Of a stretch of 49,650 nucleotides of DNA, positions 18,284 to 25,667 are shown piece by piece. Each line of letters opens with the position of its first letter. Position 1 is the stretch's first letter. A program made the translations under genes and the position numbers. Source of the DNA: Bacteroidales bacterium (GTDB taxonomy: Bacteria > Bacteroidota > Bacteroidia > Bacteroidales > UBA932); NCBI GenBank assembly GCA_015060225.1, contig SUYX01000015.1:1-49650 (forward strand), written 5' to 3'. The notes below the pieces were generated by a model. The model was given only the letters and a program-made list of their open reading frames with translations. It was not told where the DNA came from and ran no database searches.

Positions 18284-18298
18284 AACACCAGTGGTGTT
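18284..18298. promoter_or_regulatory. Perfect palindrome in the fimbrial leader
   Basis: AACACCAGTGGTGTT is a perfect 7-bp inverted repeat around one G. It lies between the predicted transcription start (about 18333) and the ATG at 18272, inside the 5' leader. It could be an operator for a dimeric regulator or a small leader hairpin that blocks the start region. No second copy was noticed in the window. Confidence 0.5.
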
Positions 18299-18339
18299 TA
18301 TATTGTTGTTGTGTTTTCGGTTAATTTTACTTGCGAAGA

Positions 18340-18371
18340 CAAAAGTATATTTTTTTTCGTAAGGATACAAA
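18340..18371 (-). promoter_or_regulatory. Bacteroides-type promoter of the fimbrial operon
   Basis: On the minus strand, TTTG (18371-18368), a 20-base spacer and TACTTTTG (18347-18340) match the sigma-ABfr consensus TTTG-N19-21-TAnnTTTG exactly. Transcription would start near 18333, giving a leader of about 60 bases before the first DUF3575 gene. No flanking inverted repeats of the kind that mark invertible promoters were found. Confidence 0.75.
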
Positions 18372-18542
18372 TTTTTTGCCTTGATTTTTGCATTTAAAAT
18401 CCTTTTATTAGGTGTATTAGGGCTTATTTTTTTGTTTTTGGACTCTATATTTGAATTATTAAAAACAGATATATTTTTCTATTTTTTTTTTTTCAAATTT
18501 TCGTTTTCTTCTTTTTTTGACAGTTTAATTGTAACAAAAATT

Positions 18543-18568
18543 CCCCACCGGCTTTTTTGCCAGTGGGG
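18543..18568 (-). terminator. Terminator of Rpn copy 1
   Basis: CCCCAC-C-GGC, a T6 loop and GCC-A-GTGGGG make a ten-pair stem with one internal mismatch. On the minus strand it is followed by AATTTTTG. It sits about 33 bases after the stop of the first Rpn gene, and related hairpins follow the other two copies. It also separates this gene from the fimbrial promoter. Confidence 0.7.
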
Positions 18569-18600
18569 AGTTATTTGTTATTGTTTGGAGGAGGGAATGG

Positions 18601-19521
18601 TTACAATTTTTCAATTTCTTGTGTTGCAAGTCCGGTGCATTCTGCAATTGTTGTAAGGTCTATTCCTTTTGCTTTGAGTGATTTGGCAATTGAGTTTTTT
18701 TCTTCGGCTTTGCCTTCTTCTCTTCCTTCTGCTCTTCCTTTTTCTTCTCCTTTTACAGTTGCAAATTCAATACAGCTCATGGTGTCCATATAGTTTTTCA
18801 GGTCGCTTTCGTAGCGGATTCTGTCCATTTCAGATAATGAAGCTACATCTGCTGTGTCCAGAACCTTGTAGAACAGTTCTTTTGTGGCTTGAGGGAGATT
18901 TGTTTGGGCTACCTCGTTTTTCAATTGTTCTGTTGTTTTCATACCGTTTTGCATTTCTCTGAGCAAATATAGTAAAAATTCGTAGTTTGCATTGCACTCA
19001 TCAATGCTTTCAGCTTTAAGGCACGGCAGTTGCAACAGTATGATATTCAATTTGTCAGAGAATGCTTTATGTTCTTCAATGTCATATAGCTGTATATCCT
19101 TTCTCAGTTTTGGATCCTGCTCGAATGTGAAGTTCATCAGGCAGATAGAATATACTCTTTTGATATCCTTATAGTCCCATTGAGAGCCGCTTTTTCCCAT
19201 TCTGTCCATCAGTCTGCAGGTATAGTAAATTATTCTGTCTACAATATTTACAGTTTGGGTAGTCTGTACCTCAATTAGGAATCTGTCTTCGTTTGTGTCT
19301 TTACATATAATATCAAACACACACCCTTTAAGATTCTGTGCAGCCGGCAGGGATTCATTGTTCATAAATTGCACATCCACAATAGGAGCCTCAGGGTTTA
19401 GCAATATATTTAGGAATCCAATGAGATTAGGTTTGCTCTCTTCGGTAGCAAACAGATACTTGAAAGCCCAGTCCAGCAGCGGCTTCATTACTTTTCTTTC
19501 ATTCTTTTTCACAATTTCCAT
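18601..19521 (-). CDS. Rpn-type PD-(D/E)XK nuclease/transposase, copy 1
   Basis: 306 residues of the PD-(D/E)XK nuclease family transposase group (PDDEXK_2/Rpn). Family members are DNA nucleases linked to recombination and, in E. coli, to phage defence. The nuclease core is visible: 'KPLLDWAFKYLF' near the start, Asp70 in VFDIICKD, and Glu84-Val85-Gln86 in FLIEVQTTQ, the ExQ variant of the catalytic ExK. The helical middle ends at 'LKNYMDTMSCIEFATVKGEEKG', followed by a short charged (A/E)EG repeat and a conserved 33-residue tail with 'GIDLTTIAECTGL', which looks helix-turn-helix-like. This copy has the fewest repeat units and ends LATQEIEKL instead of LTIPEIEKL. It has its own promoter at 19549 and terminator at 18543. 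Confidence 0.85.
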   Translation of the reverse strand: MEIVKKNERKVMKPLLDWAFKYLFATEESKPNLIGFLNILLNPEAPIVDVQFMNNESLPAAQNLKGCVFDIICKDTNEDRFLIEVQTTQTVNIVDRIIYYTCRLMDRMGKSGSQWDYKDIKRVYSICLMNFTFEQDPKLRKDIQLYDIEEHKAFSDKLNIILLQLPCLKAESIDECNANYEFLLYLLREMQNGMKTTEQLKNEVAQTNLPQATKELFYKVLDTADVASLSEMDRIRYESDLKNYMDTMSCIEFATVKGEEKGRAEGREEGKAEEKNSIAKSLKAKGIDLTTIAECTGLATQEIEKL

Positions 19522-19548
19522 AGCACATGAATTTAACAGTTACAAGTG

Positions 19549-19579
19549 CAAACCTATTGATAGAGAACGTTAAATGAAA
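19549..19579 (-). promoter_or_regulatory. Promoter of Rpn copy 1
   Basis: On the minus strand TAGGTTTG (19556-19549) matches the -7 box TAnnTTTG, with TTTC at 19579-19576 as a near -33 box, 19 bases away. The predicted start near 19543 gives a leader of about 22 bases. The same -7 box is kept before all three copies. Confidence 0.6.
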
Positions 19580-19697
19580 GTTTTTGCGTATAATTTATCG
19601 GGATAATTTTTTTGGGAAAAAGCAAAAATGTGTGAAATGGAAATTTATGTAAGTTGTGGGGTGATGGGAGTTGTGTTGCCGTTTAACTCAAATAAAT

Positions 19698-19729
19698 AAC
19701 ACCCCACCGGATTTTGCCAGTAGGGTGTT
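19698..19729 (-). terminator. Hairpin after Rpn copy 2
   Basis: AACACCC pairs with GGGTGTT and the inner part pairs imperfectly (C-AC and GG against GT and CC). It lies about 20 bases beyond the stop of copy 2. It is followed on the minus strand by ATTTATTTGAG, a weak U-tract, so termination may be partial. Confidence 0.55.
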
Positions 19730-19748
19730 GTGTGTTATTGTTGTGTGT

Positions 19749-20705
19749 TTATAATTTTTCAATTTCTGGTATTGTAAGTCCGGTGCATTCTGCAATTGTT
19801 GTAAGGTCTATTCCTTTTGTTTTGAGTGTTTTTGCAATTGAGGTTTTTTCTTCGGCTCTTCCTTCTTTTCGTCCTTCTTTTATTCCTTCTTTTATTCCTT
19901 CTTTTATTCCTTCTTCTCTTCCTTTTTCTTCTCCTTTGACGGTTGCAAATTCAATGCAGCTCATTGTGTCCATATAGTTTTTCAGGTCGCTTTCGTAGCG
20001 GATTCTGTCCATTTCAGATAAAGAGGCTACATCTGCTGTGTCCAGAACCTTGTAGAACAGTTCTTTTGTGGCTTGAGGGAGATTTGTTTTGGCTACCTCG
20101 TTTTTCAATTGTTCTGTTGTTTTCATACCGTTTTGCATTTCTTTGAGCAAATATAGTAAAAATTCATAGTTTGCATTGCACTCATCAATGCTTTCAGCTT
20201 TAAGGCACGGCAGTTGCAACAGTATGATATTCAATTTGTCAGAGAAAGCTTTATGCTCTTCAATGTCATATAGCTGTATATCCTTTCTCAGTTTGGGATC
20301 CTGCTCAAATGTGAAGTTCATCAGGCAGATAGAATATACTCTCTTAATGTCCTTATAGTCCCATTCAGATCCGCTTTTTCCCATTCTGTCCATCAGTCTG
20401 CAGGTATAGTAAATTATTCTGTCTACAATATATACAGTTTGTGTTGTCTGTACCTCAATTAGGAATCTGTCTTCGTTTGTGTCTTTACATATAATATCAA
20501 ACACACACCCTTTAAGATTCTGTGCAGCCGGCAGGGATTCATTGTTCATAAATTGCACATCCACAATAGGAGCCTCAGGGTTTAGCAATATATTTAGGAA
20601 TCCAATAAGATTAGGTTTGCTCTCTTCGGTAGCAAACAGATACTTGAAAGCCCAGTCCAGCAACGGCTTCATTACTTTTCTTTCATTCTTTTTCACAATT
20701 TCCAT
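19749..20705 (-). CDS. Rpn-type PD-(D/E)XK nuclease/transposase, copy 2
   Basis: 318 residues, the longest of the three copies. Residues 1-265 are nearly identical to copies 1 and 3, including Asp70 and Glu84/Gln86 of the nuclease site; a visible change is TVYIVDRI for TVNIVDRI. The difference lies in the charged repeat after 'KGEEKG': REEG, then IKEG three times, then RKEG and RAEEK. It thus carries three four-residue units more than copy 1. The IKEG stretch is encoded by perfect 12-bp repeats at 19873-19908. Promoter at 20734 and hairpin at 19698 make it a separate transcription unit. The intact reading frame and catalytic residues argue against a pseudogene. Confidence 0.85.
   Translation of the reverse strand: MEIVKKNERKVMKPLLDWAFKYLFATEESKPNLIGFLNILLNPEAPIVDVQFMNNESLPAAQNLKGCVFDIICKDTNEDRFLIEVQTTQTVYIVDRIIYYTCRLMDRMGKSGSEWDYKDIKRVYSICLMNFTFEQDPKLRKDIQLYDIEEHKAFSDKLNIILLQLPCLKAESIDECNANYEFLLYLLKEMQNGMKTTEQLKNEVAKTNLPQATKELFYKVLDTADVASLSEMDRIRYESDLKNYMDTMSCIEFATVKGEEKGREEGIKEGIKEGIKEGRKEGRAEEKTSIAKTLKTKGIDLTTIAECTGLTIPEIEKL
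19873..19908 (-). repeat. 12-bp coding minisatellite in Rpn copy 2
   Basis: Three perfect copies of CCTTCTTTTATT (plus strand), flanked by near-copies at 19861 and 19909. Each encodes IKEG on the minus strand. Copy 3 has one perfect and several variant units at 21053-21100; copy 1 has only variants at 18713-18736. Gain or loss of 12 bp keeps the frame, so this tract can vary protein length without breaking it. Confidence 0.85.
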
Positions 20706-20733
20706 AGCACATGATTTTTATTAGTTGTATGTG

Positions 20734-20764
20734 CAAACCTATTTATTGATGAGTATAAATGAAA
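20734..20764 (-). promoter_or_regulatory. Promoter of Rpn copy 2
   Basis: TAGGTTTG on the minus strand (20741-20734) with TTTC 19 bases upstream (20764-20761), the same arrangement as before copy 1. The leader to the ATG at 20705 is about 23 bases. Confidence 0.6.
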
Positions 20765-20882
20765 GCTTTTGCGTGTAATTTATCGGGATAATTTTTTTTG
20801 GAAAAAGCAAAAATGTATGAAAAGGAAATTTATGTTAGTTGTGGGGTGATGGGAGTTGTGTTGTCGTTTAACTCAAATAAAT

Positions 20883-20914
20883 AACACCCCACCGGATTTT
20901 GCCAGTAGGGTGTT
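20883..20914 (-). terminator. Hairpin after Rpn copy 3
   Basis: AACACCC (20883-20889) pairs with GGGTGTT (20908-20914), the same structure as after copy 2, placed about 27 bases beyond the stop at 20941. Only a weak T-rich tail follows on the minus strand. Confidence 0.55.
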
Positions 20915-20940
20915 GTGTGTTATTGTTGTGTGTTGTGAGT

Positions 20941-21885
20941 TTACAATTTTTCAATTTCTGGTATTGTAAGTCCGGTGCATTCTGCAATTGTTGTAAGGTC
21001 TATTCCTTTTGTTTTGAGTGATTTGGCAATTGAGGTTTTTTCTTCGGCTTTTCCTTCTTTTCGTCCTTCTTTTATTCCTTCTTCTCGTCCTTCGGCTCTT
21101 CCTTTTTCTTCTCCTTTTACAGTTGCAAATTCAATGCAGCTCATTGTGTCCATATAGTTTTTCAGGTCGCTTTCGTAGCGGATTCTGTCCATTTCAGATA
21201 AAGAGGCTACATCTGCTGTGTCCAGAACCTTGTAGAACAGTTCTTTTGTGGCTTGAGGGAGATTTGTTTGGGCTACCTCGTTTTTCAATTGTTCTGTTGT
21301 TTTCATACCGTTTTGCATTTCTCTGAGCAAATATAGTAAAAATTCGTAGTTTGCATTGCACTCATCAATGCTTTCAGCTTTGAGGCACGGCAGTTGCAAC
21401 AGAATGATATTCAATTTGTCAGAGAATGCTTTATGTTCTTCAATGTCATATAGCTGTATATCCTTTCTAAGTTTGGGATCCTGCTCGAATGTGAAGTTCA
21501 TCAGGCAGATAGAATATACTCTTTTGATATCCTTATAGTCCCATTCAGATCCGCTTTTTCCCATTCTGTCCATCAGTCTGCAGGTATAGTAAATTATTCT
21601 GTCTACAATATTTACAGTTTGGGTAGTCTGTACTTCAATTAGGAATCTGTCTTCGTTTGCATCTTTACAAATGATATCAAACAGACATCCTTTAAGATTT
21701 TGAGCGGCTGGCAGTGATTCATTGTTCATGAATTGTACATCTACAATAGGAGCCTCAGGGTTGAGCAATATATTTAGGAATCCAATAAGATTAGGTTTGC
21801 TCTCTTCGGTAGCAAACAGATACTTGAAAGCCCAATCCAGCAACGGCTTCATTACTTTTCTTTCATTCTTTTTCACAATTTCCAT
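20941..21885 (-). CDS. Rpn-type PD-(D/E)XK nuclease/transposase, copy 3
   Basis: 314 residues from the ATG at 21885. An in-frame ATG ten codons earlier (21915) is rejected because it lies inside the -7 promoter box (21913-21920) and because the other two copies start at the equivalent MEIVKKN. The catalytic residues Asp70 and Glu84-Val-Gln86 are present; small differences are GCLFDIICKDANED for GCVFDIICKDTNED. Its charged repeat reads RAEG, REEG, IKEG, RKEG, KAEEK, two units more than copy 1 and one fewer than copy 2. It is divergent from the nucleotidyltransferase gene at 22074, with about 150 bases of shared control region between their promoters. Confidence 0.85.
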   Translation of the reverse strand: MEIVKKNERKVMKPLLDWAFKYLFATEESKPNLIGFLNILLNPEAPIVDVQFMNNESLPAAQNLKGCLFDIICKDANEDRFLIEVQTTQTVNIVDRIIYYTCRLMDRMGKSGSEWDYKDIKRVYSICLMNFTFEQDPKLRKDIQLYDIEEHKAFSDKLNIILLQLPCLKAESIDECNANYEFLLYLLREMQNGMKTTEQLKNEVAQTNLPQATKELFYKVLDTADVASLSEMDRIRYESDLKNYMDTMSCIEFATVKGEEKGRAEGREEGIKEGRKEGKAEEKTSIAKSLKTKGIDLTTIAECTGLTIPEIEKL

Positions 21886-21912
21886 AGCACGTGATTTTAT
21901 CAGTTGTATGTG

Positions 21913-21943
21913 CAAACCTATTGATAGAGAACGTTAAATAAAA
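21913..21943 (-). promoter_or_regulatory. Promoter of Rpn copy 3
   Basis: TAGGTTTG on the minus strand (21920-21913), identical to the other copies; the -33 position is only T-rich here (TTTT) because one base differs. Start near 21907, leader about 22 bases. The box decides the start codon of copy 3. Confidence 0.55.
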
Positions 21944-22046
21944 GTTTTTGCGTATAATTTATCGGGATAATTTTTTTTGGAAAAAGCAAAAATGTGTGAA
22001 AAGGAAATTTATGTAAGTTGTGGGGTGATGGGAGTCATTATTTGAT

Positions 22047-22054
22047 TATATTTG
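22047..22054 (+). promoter_or_regulatory. Possible -7 box of the RiPP-like cassette
   Basis: TATATTTG matches TAnnTTTG 20 bases before the ATG at 22074, and a second match TAATTTTG lies at 22061-22068. Neither has a well-spaced TTTG -33 box, so which one works is unclear. Confidence 0.35.
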
Positions 22055-22073
22055 TATTGCTAATTTTGTATTT

Positions 22074-23192
22074 ATGGTTCTGAAGAGAAGTGAGTTGATG
22101 CTTTTTGCCCTTTTGAGGAGTGCACTTCATGGTACAAAGGTGCAAACCACTATTTTTGAAGGGGTTACTGATGCAGATTGGATAGAGTGTTATGATAAAG
22201 CCGCAAGGCAGGGGGTACTTGCTTTTGCGTGGGATGGGGTGGAGCTTCTTCCTTCTCAGATACATCCTCCAAAGCAGCTTAAGATCAGGTGGGCCATGTC
22301 AGTTGACAGATATGAGGAGAAGCACAGAAGGTATTGCAGTACTGTGCAGCAGCTTCAGCAGTTTTATGCTGCTCATGGTATTGTTGCAGTCCAGTTGAAA
22401 GGGGTTGGTTTTTCATCCAATTACAGCAGACCTCATCATAGGGAGGGGGGAGATATTGATATATTTACTTTTTCTGCAGATACTTCCAAATTGAGCCATA
22501 ACCAAGCCAATTCTCTGGCCGATGAACTTATGCGCCAACAGGGAATTGATGTTCAAATGCATGGTTATAAGCACAGTAATTTTTATTATAAAGGGATTCC
22601 TGTCGAGAACCACAAGTTTTTCCTGAATGTGCAACTCAACAGAAAGTTTATGCCTATGCTGGACAATCTGCTCCGTAAGTTGATTAGTCCGATAGAGGTG
22701 GAGCTTTATAACGGTGAGTACAGAATTCTTGTCCCTTCTGCCGAGTTCAATACATTGTTTATAAGCTGTCATGCTTTTCAGCATTACGGTAGCGGCATTG
22801 CTCTGCACCATCTTTATGATTGGGCAGTTCTGCTTAATAATTATGGTTTGGAAATTCCATCGGAGGTGAAGAATGAAAAGTTCCTTAGAGCTATTGCTGC
22901 TTTTACCCATTTAAGCAATACTTATCTTGGAACCAAGGTTGATTTGGGTTCTTTTCCGGAGGGATATGAGGATATGTCGGGAGAAATGTTGAAGGAAATG
23001 TTTTATTCTATCTATACAAAAAAGATTCCTTATACCAATAAGGTAAGGATTTTCCTGTACAAGATCAGAAAAGTGTTCAAAAGATCAAAATTCTACAATG
23101 ATATTTTTGATGCATCTGTAATTGGACAATTATGGGAGTCTGTAGTAATTCATTTGAAGGATCCTTCTTTAATTTTCAGCAGGGGAAAGTAA
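22074..23192 (+). CDS. Nucleotidyltransferase family protein (NTP_transf_5 type)
   Basis: 372 residues, no signal peptide or membrane segment. The key motif is 'VQLKGVGFSSNYSRPHHREGGDIDIF' in two parts: Lys109-Gly110, then Arg123 and Asp127-x-Asp129, the metal-binding pair of the nucleotidyltransferase fold in the 'uncharacterised nucleotidyltransferase' family. The helical C-terminal half follows ('LFISCHAFQHYGSGIALHHLYDWAVLL'). Homologues occur in RiPP clusters, for example beside the HprK-like kinase in phosphorylated lasso peptide loci such as paeninodin, where their role is not settled. It is the first gene of a four-gene operon, 4 bases before the ABC transporter. Substrate unknown; a nucleotide transfer to a peptide or sugar is inference. 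Confidence 0.75.
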   Translation: MVLKRSELMLFALLRSALHGTKVQTTIFEGVTDADWIECYDKAARQGVLAFAWDGVELLPSQIHPPKQLKIRWAMSVDRYEEKHRRYCSTVQQLQQFYAAHGIVAVQLKGVGFSSNYSRPHHREGGDIDIFTFSADTSKLSHNQANSLADELMRQQGIDVQMHGYKHSNFYYKGIPVENHKFFLNVQLNRKFMPMLDNLLRKLISPIEVELYNGEYRILVPSAEFNTLFISCHAFQHYGSGIALHHLYDWAVLLNNYGLEIPSEVKNEKFLRAIAAFTHLSNTYLGTKVDLGSFPEGYEDMSGEMLKEMFYSIYTKKIPYTNKVRIFLYKIRKVFKRSKFYNDIFDASVIGQLWESVVIHLKDPSLIFSRGK

Positions 23193-23196
23193 TTGT

Positions 23197-24822
23197 ATGA
23201 TCAAGAGGGTTTGGAATATATTGCATATTGGTGAAAAGCGGACATTTGTAAAGGTTGTGGTTTCCATTTTCTTTACAGCATTGCTGGATTTTGCGAGTCT
23301 GGCTTCACTTATGCCGTTGCTTTATTTTCTTCTTGAGGGAGTTGATGAGGTTAAGGCCATACTTGGTTTCTCTATGATAGCTTTTGTGTTGGTTTCTCTC
23401 AAGAGTTTGGTTTCCATTAAGTTGGGTAAATACCAGGCTGCATATACAATGTCTTTGTACAAGCGCTTGAGTTCAAGTTTGTTCTCCAATTATTACAATA
23501 ACGGTTTCCTTTTTATTAAAGTGCACGGGTACAGCAGTTTGGGACATTCTGTAAATTATATGTGCTATACTTTCAGTCAAGGGATAATTTTTCCGTTCAT
23601 GAGAATTCTGGCGGACATGCTCCTTATATTGCTGGTTACTGTTGCATTGCTCGTTTATGAGTGGAAGACCGTTCTGGTGCTTTATTTGTCTTTTATGCCT
23701 CTTATGATTGCTTATCTGTTTTTTGTGAGGGATAAGCTCAAATTATATGCAAAAGAGGATTTCAATGCCAAGAAGATGCAGGCGAGGATTGTTTCCGATG
23801 CTTTCCGTGGGTATCAGGATGTGGAAATCAATAACTCGTTTGGTTTTCTTCTCAACTCCTTTAATGAGGGGCTTGACACTATCTCCTGTAACAGGCTTAA
23901 GATGGATACTTTGCAGAGAGTACCGCTTTTCATCTCTGAGTTTGCCATTATTCTTGGCTTCCTTATTATGCTTTTGATTGGAGGGGGCAATACATCCATT
24001 ATCTTGGGAGTTTTTGCAATAGCAGCTTTCAGGCTTATCCCTGCTTTGAGGGGAATCATGTCCGGTTATAATTCAATGCACAATTCACTGCCATGTCTTG
24101 ATGTGCTGGAGGAGGGGCTTGGAAGTGGAAAGGTTTTGGAAAGGAGATCTGAGCCGTTATTTTTTACCCGGGAAATTGAAGTTTCCAACCTTGTTTTCAA
24201 TTATGGTTCTTCTCCAATTGATCTTGGCAGTTTTACTATCAGAAAGGGTGAGTATGTGGGGTTTAAAGGGTATAGCGGAATTGGTAAAACAACGCTTTTC
24301 AATCTTATATTGGGTTTTCTTGTTCCAACCAAAGGGGAGATACGGATAGACGGTATCCGGCTTACCTCAGCAAACAGGGATTCATGGCTCAAGAATGTGG
24401 GTTATGTACCTCAGGATCCTTATATCTTTGAGGGGACAGTTGCCCAGAATATTGCATTGGGCAATGAACCGGTTTCATCTCAAAAGGTGGAACAGATGCT
24501 CAGGAAAGTCAAATTGTGGGATTGGGCAGTTTCTCTTCCCGATGGTATCAATACCAGACTGGGAGAGGGGGGAAGCAGTTTGTCGGGAGGACAGAAGCAG
24601 AGGATTTCCATAGCAAGGGCGTTGTATAAAGGGGCAACAATTCTGTTATTGGATGAGGCAACCTCTTCTGTAGATGTTGCTACAGAGAGGGAGATAAACA
24701 ATATGTTGGGAGAGTTGAAAAGTTTGAACAATGACCTGACAATTCTCTCCATAGCCCATAGGGAGAGTACATTGGCTTATTGTTCAAGGGTTATAAATCT
24801 GGAGGAGTGCAATGGAATGTAA
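23197..24822 (+). CDS. ABC exporter, fused membrane and ATPase domains
   Basis: 541 residues. Residues 1-300 form the transmembrane domain, with about six hydrophobic segments (around 15-50, 55-75, 125-155, 160-177, 245-265, 268-285). Residues 325-541 are the ATPase: Walker A GYSGIGKT (358-365), Q-loop VPQDP (404-408), signature LSGGQ (462-466), Walker B ILLLDE (482-487) and the switch histidine in SIAHR near 525. There is no N-terminal C39 peptidase domain, so it does not cleave a double-glycine leader itself. Half-transporters of this kind dimerise and export peptides or lipid-linked cargo. It overlaps the kinase gene by 11 bases. In this setting, export of a modified peptide is the likely job (inference). 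Confidence 0.85.
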   Translation: MIKRVWNILHIGEKRTFVKVVVSIFFTALLDFASLASLMPLLYFLLEGVDEVKAILGFSMIAFVLVSLKSLVSIKLGKYQAAYTMSLYKRLSSSLFSNYYNNGFLFIKVHGYSSLGHSVNYMCYTFSQGIIFPFMRILADMLLILLVTVALLVYEWKTVLVLYLSFMPLMIAYLFFVRDKLKLYAKEDFNAKKMQARIVSDAFRGYQDVEINNSFGFLLNSFNEGLDTISCNRLKMDTLQRVPLFISEFAIILGFLIMLLIGGGNTSIILGVFAIAAFRLIPALRGIMSGYNSMHNSLPCLDVLEEGLGSGKVLERRSEPLFFTREIEVSNLVFNYGSSPIDLGSFTIRKGEYVGFKGYSGIGKTTLFNLILGFLVPTKGEIRIDGIRLTSANRDSWLKNVGYVPQDPYIFEGTVAQNIALGNEPVSSQKVEQMLRKVKLWDWAVSLPDGINTRLGEGGSSLSGGQKQRISIARALYKGATILLLDEATSSVDVATEREINNMLGELKSLNNDLTILSIAHRESTLAYCSRVINLEECNGM

Positions 24823-25666
24823 GTTTAATGTTGCCGGTATTGTTTTTTCTGTTTGCGGCAACCAATTGTGTAATGAAATTTTGAAAATAGGAGGTTTCAC
24901 CCCTTTTCTTGCAGGGGATGAAGAAGACAGTGAGTTTTCTTTCAGTTTCTCAAATAGTGTCCCTGGCGAGTTTGATATTCAATACAGCTTTGAGTATGAA
25001 GATGTTGTGGGTGAATTTGGTGCTTGGAGCAATGGATTCATCCTTAAATTGAAACCCTCTTTTCAAGAGCCTCTCTTCCTATGGTGTGAGTATGGAGGTA
25101 AAGAGGTTTTTCTTTACGGGAACCTCTCTTTGCGCCTTTTCAGATTTGCCCTTTGGGTTGGTTATGGACTTATGACTTATGATAAAGGGATAATTGCTGT
25201 TCACAGCAGCTGTATTGTTGCTGATGGCTCTGCAGTAATTTTCCTTGGAGAGAGCGGTACAGGAAAGAGTACCCATACCCGTTTGTGGAGGGAGAATATT
25301 TCTGGAGCTGTACTTCTGAATGATGACAGCCCGGTTGTGAGAGTTTTTGATGATGGCACCGTTTGGGTATATGGAAGCCCATGGAGTGGAAAGACCCCTT
25401 GTTACAAACAGGAAAAATATCCGTTGGCTGCTTGCGTACGCTTGAGCCAGGCCCCATATAATAAAATGCACAAACTGCATCTGCTCAAAGGCTATGCCGC
25501 ATTGCACCCCTCTTGCCCTCCCGAATTTGCCTATGATGAGAGGATTTACTCCCATATCAGCACTACACTTGGGGCTTTACTAAAAGTTGTCCCTTGCTGG
25601 CATCTTGAATGTCTCCCAGATGCAGATGCAGCTCTAATGTCTTATAATACAATATTTGACTGGTAA
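24812..25666 (+). CDS. HprK-like serine kinase domain protein
   Basis: 284 residues. The N-terminal 120 residues resemble the variable domain of HprK-related kinases. The C-terminal part is the HPr kinase/PEP carboxykinase fold: 'IAVHSSCIVADGSAVIFLGESGTGKSTHTRLW' with P-loop GESGTGKST (146-154), Asp171-Asp172 in 'LLNDDSP', and 'YGSPWSGKT' (187-195). HPr is not encoded nearby and the protein lacks the HprK N-terminal domain, so a role in carbon control is unlikely. Relatives in lasso peptide clusters (ThcoK, PadeK) phosphorylate a peptide serine. The cognate substrate is not visible here. It overlaps the ABC gene and is followed after one base by the peptidase gene. Confidence 0.75.
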   Translation: MECKFNVAGIVFSVCGNQLCNEILKIGGFTPFLAGDEEDSEFSFSFSNSVPGEFDIQYSFEYEDVVGEFGAWSNGFILKLKPSFQEPLFLWCEYGGKEVFLYGNLSLRLFRFALWVGYGLMTYDKGIIAVHSSCIVADGSAVIFLGESGTGKSTHTRLWRENISGAVLLNDDSPVVRVFDDGTVWVYGSPWSGKTPCYKQEKYPLAACVRLSQAPYNKMHKLHLLKGYAALHPSCPPEFAYDERIYSHISTTLGALLKVVPCWHLECLPDADAALMSYNTIFDW

Positions 25667-25667
25667 A

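Larger units (their letters stand above)
18543..22035 (-). repeat. Three tandem copies of an Rpn gene unit (about 1.2 kb period)
   Basis: Three consecutive units each hold promoter, coding sequence and a 3' hairpin. Gene starts at 19521, 20705 and 21885 are spaced 1184 and 1180 bases apart. Homology includes the upstream flank: 'TTATCGGGATAATTTTTTT', 'GGAAATTTATGT' and 'GTGGGGTGATGGGAGT' recur before each copy, ending at 22035 before the third. The coding copies are nearly identical through the catalytic domain, so the duplication is recent or maintained by gene conversion. Confidence 0.9.

Noticed and set aside
18273-18600. Invertible promoter for the fimbrial operon
   Set aside because: No pair of inverted repeats flanks the promoter, and no recombinase gene is nearby; only a short leader palindrome is seen.
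21886-21915. N-terminal extension of Rpn copy 3
   Set aside because: The upstream ATG is inside the conserved -7 promoter box, and the other copies start at MEIVKKN.
22038-22265. 75-codon minus-strand frame over the start of the nucleotidyltransferase gene
   Set aside because: Considered as a possible small RiPP precursor, but it lies antisense inside the conserved N-terminal coding region, has no leader-like features and would be transcribed away from the cassette.
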